From Streptomyces sp. TBY4 (GTDB lineage: Bacteria; Actinomycetota; Actinomycetes; Streptomycetales; Streptomycetaceae), in contig NZ_JANAVF010000008.1 of NCBI RefSeq assembly GCF_024213195.1, forward strand, positions 248,001 to 312,000: 64,000 nt of DNA, in the 5' to 3' direction. Below the pieces are notes generated by a model. The model was given only the letters and a program-made list of their open reading frames with translations. It had not been told where the DNA came from and did not search any database. Below are positions 1 to 7,532 of this stretch, piece by piece. Each line of letters begins with the position of its first letter. Positions within the stretch are counted from its first letter, which is position 1. Made by a program: the position numbers and the translations under genes.

Positions 1-552
1 CCCGGCCGCCACTACGCCCTCAACGCCGTCGCAGCCCTCGCGGCCGGCGTGGCCATGGGCATCCCCGCGCACAACCTGGCCTCCGCCCTCGGCAAGTACA
101 CCGGGGTCAAGCGCCGCCTCCAGCTCAAGGGCGAGGCCGCCGGGGTCCAGGTCATCGACTCCTACGCGCACCACCCGACCGAGATGACCGCCGACCTGGA
201 AGCCATCCGGGGTGCCGCAGGGGACTCCCGCATCCTGGTCGTCTTCCAGCCGCACCTCTTCTCCCGCACCCAGGAACTCGGCAAGGAGATGGGCCAGGCC
301 CTCGCCCTCGCCGACGCCTCCGTCGTCCTCGACATCTACCCCGCCCGCGAGGACCCGGTCCCCGGGATCACCAGCGAGATCATCATCGACGCGGCGCGCG
401 CCGCCGGGGCCGACGTCACGCCCGAGCACTCCAAGGAAGCCGTCGCCGACGTCATCGCGGGAATGGCCAAGCCCGGCGATCTCGTTCTCACCATGGGTGC
501 GGGCGATGTCACGGACCTGGGGCCGGCCATCCTGGCCCGTCTGTCGAACTGA
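1..552 (+). CDS. murC: UDP-N-acetylmuramate--L-alanine ligase, C-terminal part (5' end outside window)
   Basis: The reading frame is open from base 1, so the gene begins upstream of the window; 183 codons are visible before the TGA at 550-552. MurC joins L-alanine to UDP-MurNAc with ATP in the cytoplasmic phase of peptidoglycan synthesis. Visible here are the end of the central domain (the NALAA-like stretch NAVAALAAG) and the C-terminal Mur ligase domain with DSYAHHPTEM and FQPHLFSRT, which are hallmark MurC segments, and the closing TMGAGD motif. The protein ends LARLSN. msrB follows 36 bases later on the same strand, so the two may be co-transcribed. Function is from family knowledge; the assignment is secure, but only the C-terminal portion can be judged. 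Confidence 0.96.
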   Translation, partial: PGRHYALNAVAALAAGVAMGIPAHNLASALGKYTGVKRRLQLKGEAAGVQVIDSYAHHPTEMTADLEAIRGAAGDSRILVVFQPHLFSRTQELGKEMGQALALADASVVLDIYPAREDPVPGITSEIIIDAARAAGADVTPEHSKEAVADVIAGMAKPGDLVLTMGAGDVTDLGPAILARLSN

Positions 553-588
553 CGGCTCTGGGAAGAGCGGAAAAGCGGGAGAGTGGTC

Positions 589-996
589 ATGTCGTACGAG
601 GTCGAGAAGACGGACGAGCAGTGGCAGGCGGAGCTGACCCCGGCCGAGTACCAGGTCCTGCGCCTGGCCGGAACCGAGCCCGCCTTCCGCGGTGAGTACA
701 CGGACACCAAGACCGAGGGCGTCTACAGCTGCCGCGGCTGCGGCTCCGAACTCTTCCGCTCCACGGAGAAGTTCGAGTCGCACTGCGGCTGGCCGTCCTT
801 CTACGACCCGAAGGACTCCGACGCGGTCGAGCTGAAGGCGGACGTCAGCCACGGCATGGTCCGCACCGAGGTCCTGTGCGCGAAGTGCGGCTCCCACCTG
901 GGCCACGTCTTCGAGGGCGAGGGCTACCCGACCCCCACGGACCAGCGGTACTGCATCAACAGCATCTCCCTGCGGCTCACCCCCGCCGGGGGCTGA
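589..996 (+). CDS. msrB: Peptide-methionine (R)-S-oxide reductase MsrB
   Basis: 135-residue protein, normal length for a stand-alone MsrB. It reduces methionine-R-sulfoxide in oxidised proteins using thioredoxin as electron donor. Zinc-binding cysteine pairs are seen as CRGC (about residues 48-51) and CAKC (97-100); the catalytic cysteine is in RYCINS (about 122), and a second cysteine in SHCGWPSF (about 66) is in the usual recycling position. The ATG at 589 is chosen because a GGGAGAG ribosome site lies about 7 bases upstream; an in-frame GTG at 583 would touch that site. It sits just behind murC, and a strong hairpin follows its stop. Confidence 0.96.
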   Translation: MSYEVEKTDEQWQAELTPAEYQVLRLAGTEPAFRGEYTDTKTEGVYSCRGCGSELFRSTEKFESHCGWPSFYDPKDSDAVELKADVSHGMVRTEVLCAKCGSHLGHVFEGEGYPTPTDQRYCINSISLRLTPAGG

Positions 997-1008
997 CGAC
1001 CAGATGGT

Positions 1009-1035
1009 CTCCCGGCGCCCGAGGGGCGCCGGGAG
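1009..1035. terminator. Hairpin between convergent msrB and the NTPase gene
   Basis: Perfect 11-bp arms CTCCCGGCGCC (1009-1019) and GGCGCCGGGAG (1025-1035) with a 5-base loop; outer bases GGT/ACC can extend the stem past a one-base bulge. There is no T tract, which is common for Streptomyces terminators. It lies between the stop codons of two converging genes and could serve both. Confidence 0.7.
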
Positions 1036-1060
1036 GACCACCCACAGGGGTGCGCCCCGG

Positions 1061-3343
1061 TCAGGCCGAGAACTCGAAGCGGCGGGGCTCCTCGAGCACC
1101 TGCAGCGCTTCGGGCCGGCGATCCTTGACCCCCACGTAGATCGGTTCGCGTCCCGAAGTGACCTTCTGGACCCACCCCTGCGACTGCAGGGCGCTGACCA
1201 CCGTGGGCACACGGCCGCGCAGCGCGGGGTCGAGGCCCCGGGACAGCCCGCTCTCCTTGCGGCCCGCTCCGCGCTGGGAGTAGATCTTCTTGAGGATCGT
1301 GAGCGCGATCTTCGTGTCCATCGACAGGTTCAACTGCATGATCCCGGCGGTGGTCTGCGACTGCGCCGAGAACCCCTCGAACTCGCAGTCGACGAACTTG
1401 TCGGCGATCCCCTTGGGCAGGCTGGCCGCCCCGTCCATCAGGCCGATCAGGCAGGATCGGAACTCGGGGCAGGCCTCGTCCGATTCGAGCGAGGACATGT
1501 CCAGACGCTGGATGACCGAGGCGCTGAAGCTGATCCCGGACAGCACGCTGTTCGCACTGGAGGGTGTGAGCGATTCGACCATCACGCCGTCCACGATGAA
1601 GTGCTGGCGGCCCTTGTCCGGAGCGAGACTGTCGGCGACGCGCAGCGTGTCCAGGGTGATGGCGTCGTAGTGGTGATCGTTCTGCCGCCGCTTCGCCGTC
1701 GCGATGACGGCTCGGGCGGAGATGCCGCGCGCTTCGAGCGACTGTGCGGCGACGCTGACTCCCAGGTCGCTCACAGCCACCACCCAGGATGCGTTCTGGG
1801 AGAGCGTGTGTCCCTCATGAGGGCGATCCAGGTAGCCGGCCAAGTCCTCGCCGTAGGCCGTGTCCGCGAGGTCCCGGTCGACGAAGACGCGCTGCTCCTC
1901 GTCCGTGCCCGCCCCGTGCGAGGCGGAGTGGGCGAGGCCCGGCAACCGGAGCAGGAGCGTGGTGCCCTCTTCGTCGGGCTCCTGCCGGTTCACCTCCCGG
2001 AACGCCCGTTTGAGCATTTCCATGTCGATGGGCCCGGTCTCGTGCCCGGTGGAACGGGCGAGCGTCGCCACTCTGGAGAGGGTCTGCCGGATCGTCTCGG
2101 GGCGGACGGCGGTGAACATCTTGGCCTCGCGCTTGCAGATCAGGTCGAACAGCCTGCGCCAGGCGGTGGCCTGGTCTATGGCGGAGTCCGCCTCGATGTC
2201 CGTCAGTGCCCCGTCGGCCAGCAGATAGCTGATGAGCAGGGGGCGCGCCGGGAGCCACTCGGGAACGTTGCCGGAGGCCCCGGCCTTGGCCAGGTAGCTG
2301 CTGACCTGCTCGGCCGTGAAGTCGTGGATCGTCTGGACCGAGCAGTCGTCGCCGATGCCCAGGACATCGATCAGTTCGTCCAGGGAAGCGAAGAAGTTGG
2401 CCCTCCCGCACACGGCGATCCCGGTCTCCGTGGGGGTCTGCTCGATGAGCGCCCGCACTCCGGAGAGCGCCTGGTACCGAACGGCCTTGACGTCCGCCGC
2501 GTTCCCCATCCAACGTGTCGGAACGATCTCGTCGAATCCGTCCAGGAGCAGGACGCAGGCCCCGGCCCGCCACGCGGAAGTCAGGGCGCGCTCGCTGTTG
2601 AAGCCGATCTCCTCGGAGTGCCGGCGCAGGATCTCGGCGGGGGTCTTCAACCCCGCGCAGTCGCGGAGGTTGATGTGCACCGGGAAGGGAGCCAGCTTGC
2701 TCGACTTGAAGTGCGACTTCCGCACCTCGCTGTAGAGCTGCTTGAGGGCATGGCTCTTGCCGATCCCGAATTCTCCGATGATGAGCTGGCGCGCCCCGCC
2801 CGACAGCGACTTGGCGAGTTCCTTGACGCCCGACCGCTGCTCCTCCTGGTCGGCGAAGATCGTGCCGACGTTGACCGAGGAGGTCGAGCTCTTAGGCACG
2901 TAGGCGAGGCTTCCGAACGGCGCCAGGTCCCGGCACTTGATGTAGCTCTCGGAGTCGCACAGCCGTCGGGAGAGCGTGGCGAAGCTGATGGCGTGGATCG
3001 GGAACCTGGCGATCTCCGCCTGCCGCTTCACGGCACCCTTCTGCTCGGCCGTTGGCTCGTCGCGCGTGACGAACCAACCGGTGACGCTCTTGTAGGCGTG
3101 CTCCGGCATGGCGTGCAGATCGATCAGGACCTCGCGCACCTTCTCGGCGTCGTACTCGGCTTTGGCCTTGTCGCGCCGCACGGTGAACTCATAGACGTGG
3201 AGCGCTTCGTCGCTGGCGAACGCGCTGTCGACCTCCCGGCCCTTGTGCATGATGGGCCCCTGGATCCCCATCGGGTCGTGGATCGCCTGGGCGGCACTCA
3301 GCGCCCTCTTCTCGAACTCGGGCCCTGTTTCGTCCTCGTACAC
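1061..3343 (-). CDS. NACHT/STAND-type NTPase with nuclease-like N-terminal domain (candidate defence protein)
   Basis: About 760 residues. Residues 1-150 look like a PD-(D/E)xK-type nuclease fold: an N-terminal helix, GREVDSAF (Asp about 39), then VYEFTVRRDKAKAE (Glu about 52). Next comes a P-loop NTPase: Walker A GEFGIGKS (about 190-197), Walker B VLLLDGFDE (about 264-272, the extra acidic residues typical of NACHT), and a sensor-like CGRANF near 310. The remainder is an unassigned helical and beta-rich region ending in a winged-helix-like tail. NACHT proteins of this build are known anti-phage sensors (bNACHT/Avs-like); the role here is inferred. The GTG at 3343 is chosen for an AGGAG site 7 bases upstream; the frame stays open to 3454 without one. 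It is a single gene with no partner in its direction, and its local G+C is lower than its neighbours (39 of 60 bases at 2881-2940), which fits transfer. Confidence 0.75.
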   Translation of the reverse strand: MYEDETGPEFEKRALSAAQAIHDPMGIQGPIMHKGREVDSAFASDEALHVYEFTVRRDKAKAEYDAEKVREVLIDLHAMPEHAYKSVTGWFVTRDEPTAEQKGAVKRQAEIARFPIHAISFATLSRRLCDSESYIKCRDLAPFGSLAYVPKSSTSSVNVGTIFADQEEQRSGVKELAKSLSGGARQLIIGEFGIGKSHALKQLYSEVRKSHFKSSKLAPFPVHINLRDCAGLKTPAEILRRHSEEIGFNSERALTSAWRAGACVLLLDGFDEIVPTRWMGNAADVKAVRYQALSGVRALIEQTPTETGIAVCGRANFFASLDELIDVLGIGDDCSVQTIHDFTAEQVSSYLAKAGASGNVPEWLPARPLLISYLLADGALTDIEADSAIDQATAWRRLFDLICKREAKMFTAVRPETIRQTLSRVATLARSTGHETGPIDMEMLKRAFREVNRQEPDEEGTTLLLRLPGLAHSASHGAGTDEEQRVFVDRDLADTAYGEDLAGYLDRPHEGHTLSQNASWVVAVSDLGVSVAAQSLEARGISARAVIATAKRRQNDHHYDAITLDTLRVADSLAPDKGRQHFIVDGVMVESLTPSSANSVLSGISFSASVIQRLDMSSLESDEACPEFRSCLIGLMDGAASLPKGIADKFVDCEFEGFSAQSQTTAGIMQLNLSMDTKIALTILKKIYSQRGAGRKESGLSRGLDPALRGRVPTVVSALQSQGWVQKVTSGREPIYVGVKDRRPEALQVLEEPRRFEFSA

Positions 3344-3463
3344 GCACACTCTCCTCGCGCAACCACCTGACGTTGAGTGAGTATGGACCCCGCGTGTACC
3401 CCATTTCCACCCAAACAGCGAGGGTGAGAAGCAAAATTGATGGTCGGTCAGCAATCCCGTGCC

Positions 3464-4390
3464 TCACCCCCGCAGGTCGCCGAGGTGGTCCGGGAGGGTT
3501 CGGGGTGGGGTCCAGCCCTGGGTGCGGGAGCGGGTCAGGTCCAGGACCACCGGGTGGGCGAGCTGGTCCACCGCGTAGCGGCTCAGGAGGGGTTCGTCCG
3601 TGGACAGGGCTTCCGCGAGGCGGGCCGCCGCTCCCGCCAGGGCCGTCGGGAGGTGGCGCACGCGGGCGCGGACGCCGTGGGCGTGCAGGACCTCGGCGAC
3701 GGCGGTGTCGCGGCGGTAGGGGCGGGCGTCGGCGATGTTGTACGCGCCCGGGGGCCAGGCGGGAGCCGCCAGACAGGCGTCGGCCAGGTTCTCCACCGCC
3801 GTCAGGCTGAGCGGGACGTCCGGGCCCGGCAGGAACAGGGTCCCGGCGCGGACCCGGGAGAGCAGCCTGGGCAGGAGCTGGGTGTCGCCGGGGCCGTACA
3901 CGGCGCGCGGGCGCAGCACCACGGCGCCCGCGGCCAGCGCCAGGGCCTCGCCTGCGGCCTTCGTACGGCCGTAGGCGTTCAGGTGCCCGGTGCGCGGGTG
4001 GTCCTCGCGGACGAGCGTGCGGTCGAGGCGGGGATCGTAGACGCTGGCACTGCTCACCCAGACCACCGGGCGGGCCCCCGCCGCGTGCAGCAGCCGTTCG
4101 GTGCCCGTCACGTTGACCGCGTGCATGACCGCCTCGGCGGGGGAGCCCGGCGCCGGATCGCCGACCGCCGCCGCGCAGTGCACCACGAGGTCCGTGCCCG
4201 AGAGGTCCGGCTCCCCGAGGGACGCGTCCCAGAAGCGGTGTTCCCCGAGCGGGCCGGGCCTGCGGCCCACGCACACCACCCGCGCCCCGGCCGCCGCAGC
4301 GGCGCGGGCCACGTGCCCGCCGCAGAAGCCGCTCGCGCCCGTGACGGCGATCCGGATCCCGGCCGCGTCGGACGGCCTACGGGATGTCAT
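3464..4390 (-). CDS. NAD(P)-dependent epimerase/dehydrogenase (extended SDR, OleD-like position)
   Basis: 308 residues. The N-terminal Rossmann motif TGASGFCGGH and the active-site pair YGRTK (YxxxK) with an upstream SSASVY serine show an extended short-chain dehydrogenase/epimerase. The ATG at 4390 overlaps the stop of the P450 gene (ATGA), so it is the last gene of a tightly coupled minus-strand operon. In OleABCD-type clusters a protein of this class (OleD) reduces the beta-keto acid made by OleA; the presence of OleA- and OleC-like genes upstream makes a ketoreductase role attractive, but a sugar nucleotide epimerase is equally possible because two glycosyltransferases are in the operon. 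Family is clear, substrate unknown. Confidence 0.85.
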   Translation of the reverse strand: MTSRRPSDAAGIRIAVTGASGFCGGHVARAAAAAGARVVCVGRRPGPLGEHRFWDASLGEPDLSGTDLVVHCAAAVGDPAPGSPAEAVMHAVNVTGTERLLHAAGARPVVWVSSASVYDPRLDRTLVREDHPRTGHLNAYGRTKAAGEALALAAGAVVLRPRAVYGPGDTQLLPRLLSRVRAGTLFLPGPDVPLSLTAVENLADACLAAPAWPPGAYNIADARPYRRDTAVAEVLHAHGVRARVRHLPTALAGAAARLAEALSTDEPLLSRYAVDQLAHPVVLDLTRSRTQGWTPPRTLPDHLGDLRG

Positions 4391-5532
4391 GCCGCCGCCC
4401 GTACGACCAGCGAACGCCACCCGGGCAGGGCGGCCCGGCGGTCCACCCGGGCCCGGGTCACGACCGGCCGGTGCGGAGCCAGCGCAGCCAGTACGCCCTC
4501 CAGCTGCTCCCGCGCCAGGCGGGCTCCGGGGCAGGCGTGCGCCCCGGCGCCGAAGACCAGGCGGGCGACGCCCGGTTCGGCGGGGCTGCGCCCGTCGGGG
4601 TCCCGCAGGTGGGCTCCGGCCGCGTGCCGGGCCACCAGGAGCAGCCGGTCCCCGGCCCGGACCGGGCAGCCCCCGACCGCGCCGTCGGCCGCGGCCACCC
4701 GGGGCAGGAGCGGCGAGGCCGCCGTCACGCGCAGGAGTTCACCGGCCAGCGCGGGACGCAGCGCCGGGTCCGCCGCCTGGTCCCACAGGCCGGCGTCGGC
4801 GCACCAGGCAACGGCCCGGGGCAGCGCCGCGACGGTGGTGTTGACGGCCGCGACCGCCAGCATCGCGGCCCGGGCGTCCGCCCCCGGACCCAGGAGCCCG
4901 CGCAGCCGCTCGGCGGCGCGGACCGCAGCCGCCCCGGCGCCGGGGCGGGGCGGGCCGGGGAGGTGGCTGCGCACGGAGGTGGCCGCGGCCTCGGCGGCGG
5001 CCTCCGCGAGGGCGAGGGGGGAAGCGCAGGCGCCGGCCCCGGGGCGCAGCAGCGCGCACACCACCGCGCCGGCCAGCTCCCGGGCCAGCGGGACCAGGTC
5101 CACCGTGCCCCCGAGCGCCAGCGGCGCGAGCCGCCGCAGGAGCAACGGGCGCCACACCGAGCGCAGTTCCCGGGTCCCGGCCGCGCCGAGCAGCCCGGCC
5201 ACCTCCCGGCGGCCGTCCCGGTGGCCGGAGCCCTCCTGGTCGAAGAGCACCCCCTCCACCCGGGCGGCCCGGGCCGCGCCGCCCGTGGTGCCGGGGGCCG
5301 TGCGGTCCAGCGGCAGCCTGGTCAGCGCCTCCCGGTAGGCCGCCGTGCCGTGGACGAGCAGCGTGCCGTGCCCGAGCCGGCGCACGGGCCGCCCCCGGGT
5401 GGTGGCGAGCAGCGCGAACAGGAGCGGGTGGGCGCGCAGGTAGACCCGCCGGTCCCGGCGGCGGGCCTTCGCACCTGCCTTCGTACGGGCCTTCGCGCCG
5501 TCCTTCGTGCGGATCGTCGGGTCGGTGGTCAT
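4387..5532 (-). CDS. Cytochrome P450 with atypical I-helix motif
   Basis: 381 residues, near normal P450 length. The heme-binding loop FGAGAHACPGARLA gives the axial cysteine, and GELLR supplies the K-helix ExxR. The I-helix reads VAAVNTTV where most P450s have AG(x)(D/E)T: the acidic residue before the threonine is Asn and the glycine is Ala. The N-terminus is Lys/Arg rich with repeats of KA(R/K)TKAGAKA type. The start ATG at 5532 overlaps the stop of the GT2 gene by 4 bases (ATGA), and its own stop overlaps the epimerase start. It probably oxidises a lipid or polyketide-like product of the cluster; redox partners are not encoded nearby. Confidence 0.85.
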   Translation of the reverse strand: MTTDPTIRTKDGAKARTKAGAKARRRDRRVYLRAHPLLFALLATTRGRPVRRLGHGTLLVHGTAAYREALTRLPLDRTAPGTTGGAARAARVEGVLFDQEGSGHRDGRREVAGLLGAAGTRELRSVWRPLLLRRLAPLALGGTVDLVPLARELAGAVVCALLRPGAGACASPLALAEAAAEAAATSVRSHLPGPPRPGAGAAAVRAAERLRGLLGPGADARAAMLAVAAVNTTVAALPRAVAWCADAGLWDQAADPALRPALAGELLRVTAASPLLPRVAAADGAVGGCPVRAGDRLLLVARHAAGAHLRDPDGRSPAEPGVARLVFGAGAHACPGARLAREQLEGVLAALAPHRPVVTRARVDRRAALPGWRSLVVRAAA

Positions 5533-6287
5533 CGGACGTGTGCCTCCGCGGTGTCGGCGGGCCGGTAGCGCCGGTCCCAGTACCAGAGCAGGGTCCGGCG
5601 CGCTCCCCAACTCCGCAGCCTGCGCAAGCTGTTCTCCACCACGAGGCGCTCCGTGCGCACGATCCGGTCGCTGTGCTCGCGGGCCCGGTTCAGCAGTTCC
5701 ACGTCCTCGGACCGCTCGTGCAGCGGCACCCGCAGGGCCCCGCCGCAGCGCAGGTAGAGGCCGGCGGTGATGCCGAGGTTGTGGCCGTGGCACAGGACGT
5801 ACGGGGTGCGGTAGCGGGGGTGCCGGTGGGCGGGCCGGTAGCGGCCGTAGAGCGAGGTGAGCCGGATCACCGCCGGCAGCAGACGGGCTTCGAGGAGGCC
5901 GGGCCCCTCGTCGCGCCGCGGCACGCTGCGGCCGCACAGCATCTCGGCGCCCCGGCCGAACTCCGCCTTCGCGACGGCCGTCCAGTCCGGGGCGGGCAGG
6001 CAGTCGGCGTCGGTGCGCAGCAGGTGCGTGGCGCCGGCGGCGATGGCGTACCGGAACCCCGTGTCGGCGGCGGTCCCGGCACCGGGCCGCTCCTCCGTGA
6101 GCAGCTCGACGGGGAAGGGCGCCGCGCGCGCGAAGTCCCGTACGGCTCGGGCCGTTCCGTCGGTGGAGGCGTTGTCCACGACCGCGAGCGTGAATCCGGT
6201 GTCGTGCTGGGCGGCGAGCGCGGCCAGGGTGGCCCCGATGGCCGCCGCCTCGTTGTACGCGGGCACGATCACCCATAGATTCGTCAA
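5529..6287 (-). CDS. Family 2 glycosyltransferase
   Basis: 252 residues. The GT2 fold is shown by the N-terminal VIVPAYNEA, the VDNASTDGT nucleotide-binding segment and RTDADCLP, whose DAD coordinates the divalent metal with the sugar nucleotide. No membrane segment is evident, so it is probably cytoplasmic. The start is a TTG at 6287 that overlaps the TGA of the membrane-protein gene (TTGA) and has AAGGAG 7 bases upstream; there is no closer ATG. It closely resembles the GT2 encoded at 9086-9838 (both share DTGFRYAI and RTDADCLP at the same places), so the operon carries a diverged duplicate pair. Acceptor unknown. Confidence 0.85.
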   Translation of the reverse strand: MTNLWVIVPAYNEAAAIGATLAALAAQHDTGFTLAVVDNASTDGTARAVRDFARAAPFPVELLTEERPGAGTAADTGFRYAIAAGATHLLRTDADCLPAPDWTAVAKAEFGRGAEMLCGRSVPRRDEGPGLLEARLLPAVIRLTSLYGRYRPAHRHPRYRTPYVLCHGHNLGITAGLYLRCGGALRVPLHERSEDVELLNRAREHSDRIVRTERLVVENSLRRLRSWGARRTLLWYWDRRYRPADTAEAHVR

Positions 6288-7027
6288 CTCCGCTCTCCTT
6301 TCGTCTGGTGGGTGGTGGCGCCGGCCCAGGACGCGGCGCGGAGCAGCACGCGGGCGCACAGGCTGCCCCAGACGACGAGCCCGATCAGCGGCCCGGCCCG
6401 ATGGTAGAGGTCGCCGTGCAGTTCGGCGGTGGCGGCGAGGTACGGGCCGGCGGCGAGGGCGAGCAGCCGGCAGGCCAGCGCGGCGGCCAGCGCCGGCCCG
6501 GCGAAGGCGGCTGCCCGGGGCCGGCCGGGGGCCCGGCGCGGGGCGAGCCACAGGATGGCGGAGAACAGCGCCCACAGCGCGGGGACCGTCAGGGCGGGAC
6601 CGCAGGCCGTCACCACGACGGCGACGAGCGCACCCGCGAGGCAGAGCGCGGCGGCCCCCGCGACGTCCTGGGCCGCGTCGCGCACCGGGTTGCCGCTGCC
6701 CGCGTTCTGCCCGCACATGGCGCGGATGCCCGTACGCAGCGCCCGGGTCATCCGGACGACCGCCCAGCCGAGGGCGACCACGAGCAGCGGCCGCCAGTGC
6801 GGGGCGACGACGGGCAGCCGACCGGTCACCGGAGCCGCGGCGGCGGGCAGCAGCCCCGCGGCCAGACCGTCGACGGCCCGGCGCACCCCGCTCCCGTCCG
6901 ACCCGGCCCGACCGGCCAGCGAGCCGACCAGCAGCACCGCCGGGGCCGTCCCGACGAGCAGGGCGTACGTGAGCGAGCCCGCGAGCGCGTCGCCGTTGGC
7001 CCGGGTGTAGCGGCGGTGGGAGGCCAT
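6284..7027 (-). CDS. YihY/BrkB-like integral membrane protein
   Basis: About 247 residues with five or six hydrophobic segments. The opening region (LAGSLTYALLVGTAPAVLL) matches the pattern that starts YihY/BrkB family proteins, a family of inner-membrane proteins of uncertain function (once annotated ribonuclease BN). The family is usually 280-300 residues. The ATG at 7027 is preferred because it places the first helix normally; an upstream GTG at 7120 would add a basic Gly/Arg-rich tail. Its stop overlaps the downstream TTG of the GT2. In this operon it might move or anchor a lipid-linked product, but that is guesswork. A second, longer member is encoded at 52690-53814. Confidence 0.7.
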   Translation of the reverse strand: MASHRRYTRANGDALAGSLTYALLVGTAPAVLLVGSLAGRAGSDGSGVRRAVDGLAAGLLPAAAAPVTGRLPVVAPHWRPLLVVALGWAVVRMTRALRTGIRAMCGQNAGSGNPVRDAAQDVAGAAALCLAGALVAVVVTACGPALTVPALWALFSAILWLAPRRAPGRPRAAAFAGPALAAALACRLLALAAGPYLAATAELHGDLYHRAGPLIGLVVWGSLCARVLLRAASWAGATTHQTKGERS

Positions 7028-7331
7028 GACCCGCCCCCACACCCCCGGCCCACCGGACTTCCCCTCCCGGCGCCGCGGGCGTGCGCCCAGGCCCCACCCC
7101 CGCCCGATCCCGGCCGTCACGTGCTGCCCCGCCCTGACCGGAGGCCCGGCCCGGAACGCCCGCCCCGCCCCGCACGGAGGCCCGGGCCTGCGCGGAGGTG
7201 CCGCCTCGCGGGGAGGCGCAGGCGGAGGCGGTGCGGGAGCGTTGCCGTGTGCGGCACTGTTGCCGGGGGCCGGCCCCCGGACCCCTGCGCCTCAAACGCC
7301 GCCGAGGCTGCCCACGGCAGCGGCCGGAATC
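7028..7331. other. Non-coding gap inside the minus-strand operon, left part
   Basis: No convincing gene. The stretch is extremely G+C rich. At 7289-7309 it contains a CCTCAAACGCCG segment that is the reverse complement of the core of the tandem units to its right, so the whole gap can form inverted pairings. It interrupts an operon whose other junctions overlap by 1-4 bases, so genes on its two sides may be separately transcribed. Confidence 0.5.
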
Positions 7332-7492
7332 CAGCCCCTCCGGCGTCTGAGGAGCAGGCTCCGGGGCGGAGCCCCAGGGGCAGTTCGGCCCGTCGGGCGT
7401 TTGAGGTGCGGGGTCCGGGGCGGAGCCCGGGGGGCAGTTCAGCCCGTCCGGCGTTTGATGACCGGGTCCGGGCGGAGCCCGGGGAACGGGCG
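7332..7492. repeat. Three tandem 54-bp G+C-rich repeat units
   Basis: Units begin at 7332, 7386 and 7440. Each carries a CGGCGTTTGAGG-like core (CGGCGTCTGAGG, GGGCGTTTGAGG, CGGCGTTTGATG) followed by a GGGGCGGAGCCC-like palindrome. The same core and palindrome recur in the element at 38788-38976, so this is a dispersed family. The units are contiguous, with no spacers, so it is not a CRISPR array. The last unit ends 40 bases from the AMP-ligase stop codon. Confidence 0.8.
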
Positions 7493-7532
7493 AAGGGCGG
7501 GGCGGGGAGCAGGCCCCGCGCAGCGGAGCCCG

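Noticed and set aside
1004..3370. Long plus-strand open frame (788 codons)
   Set aside because: It is the antisense of the NACHT gene; composition (Gly/Arg/Val/Asp-rich, no motifs) is that of a high-G+C shadow frame.
7289..7492. CRISPR-like array
   Set aside because: Units are contiguous 54-mers with diverged copies, no spacers and no cas genes.
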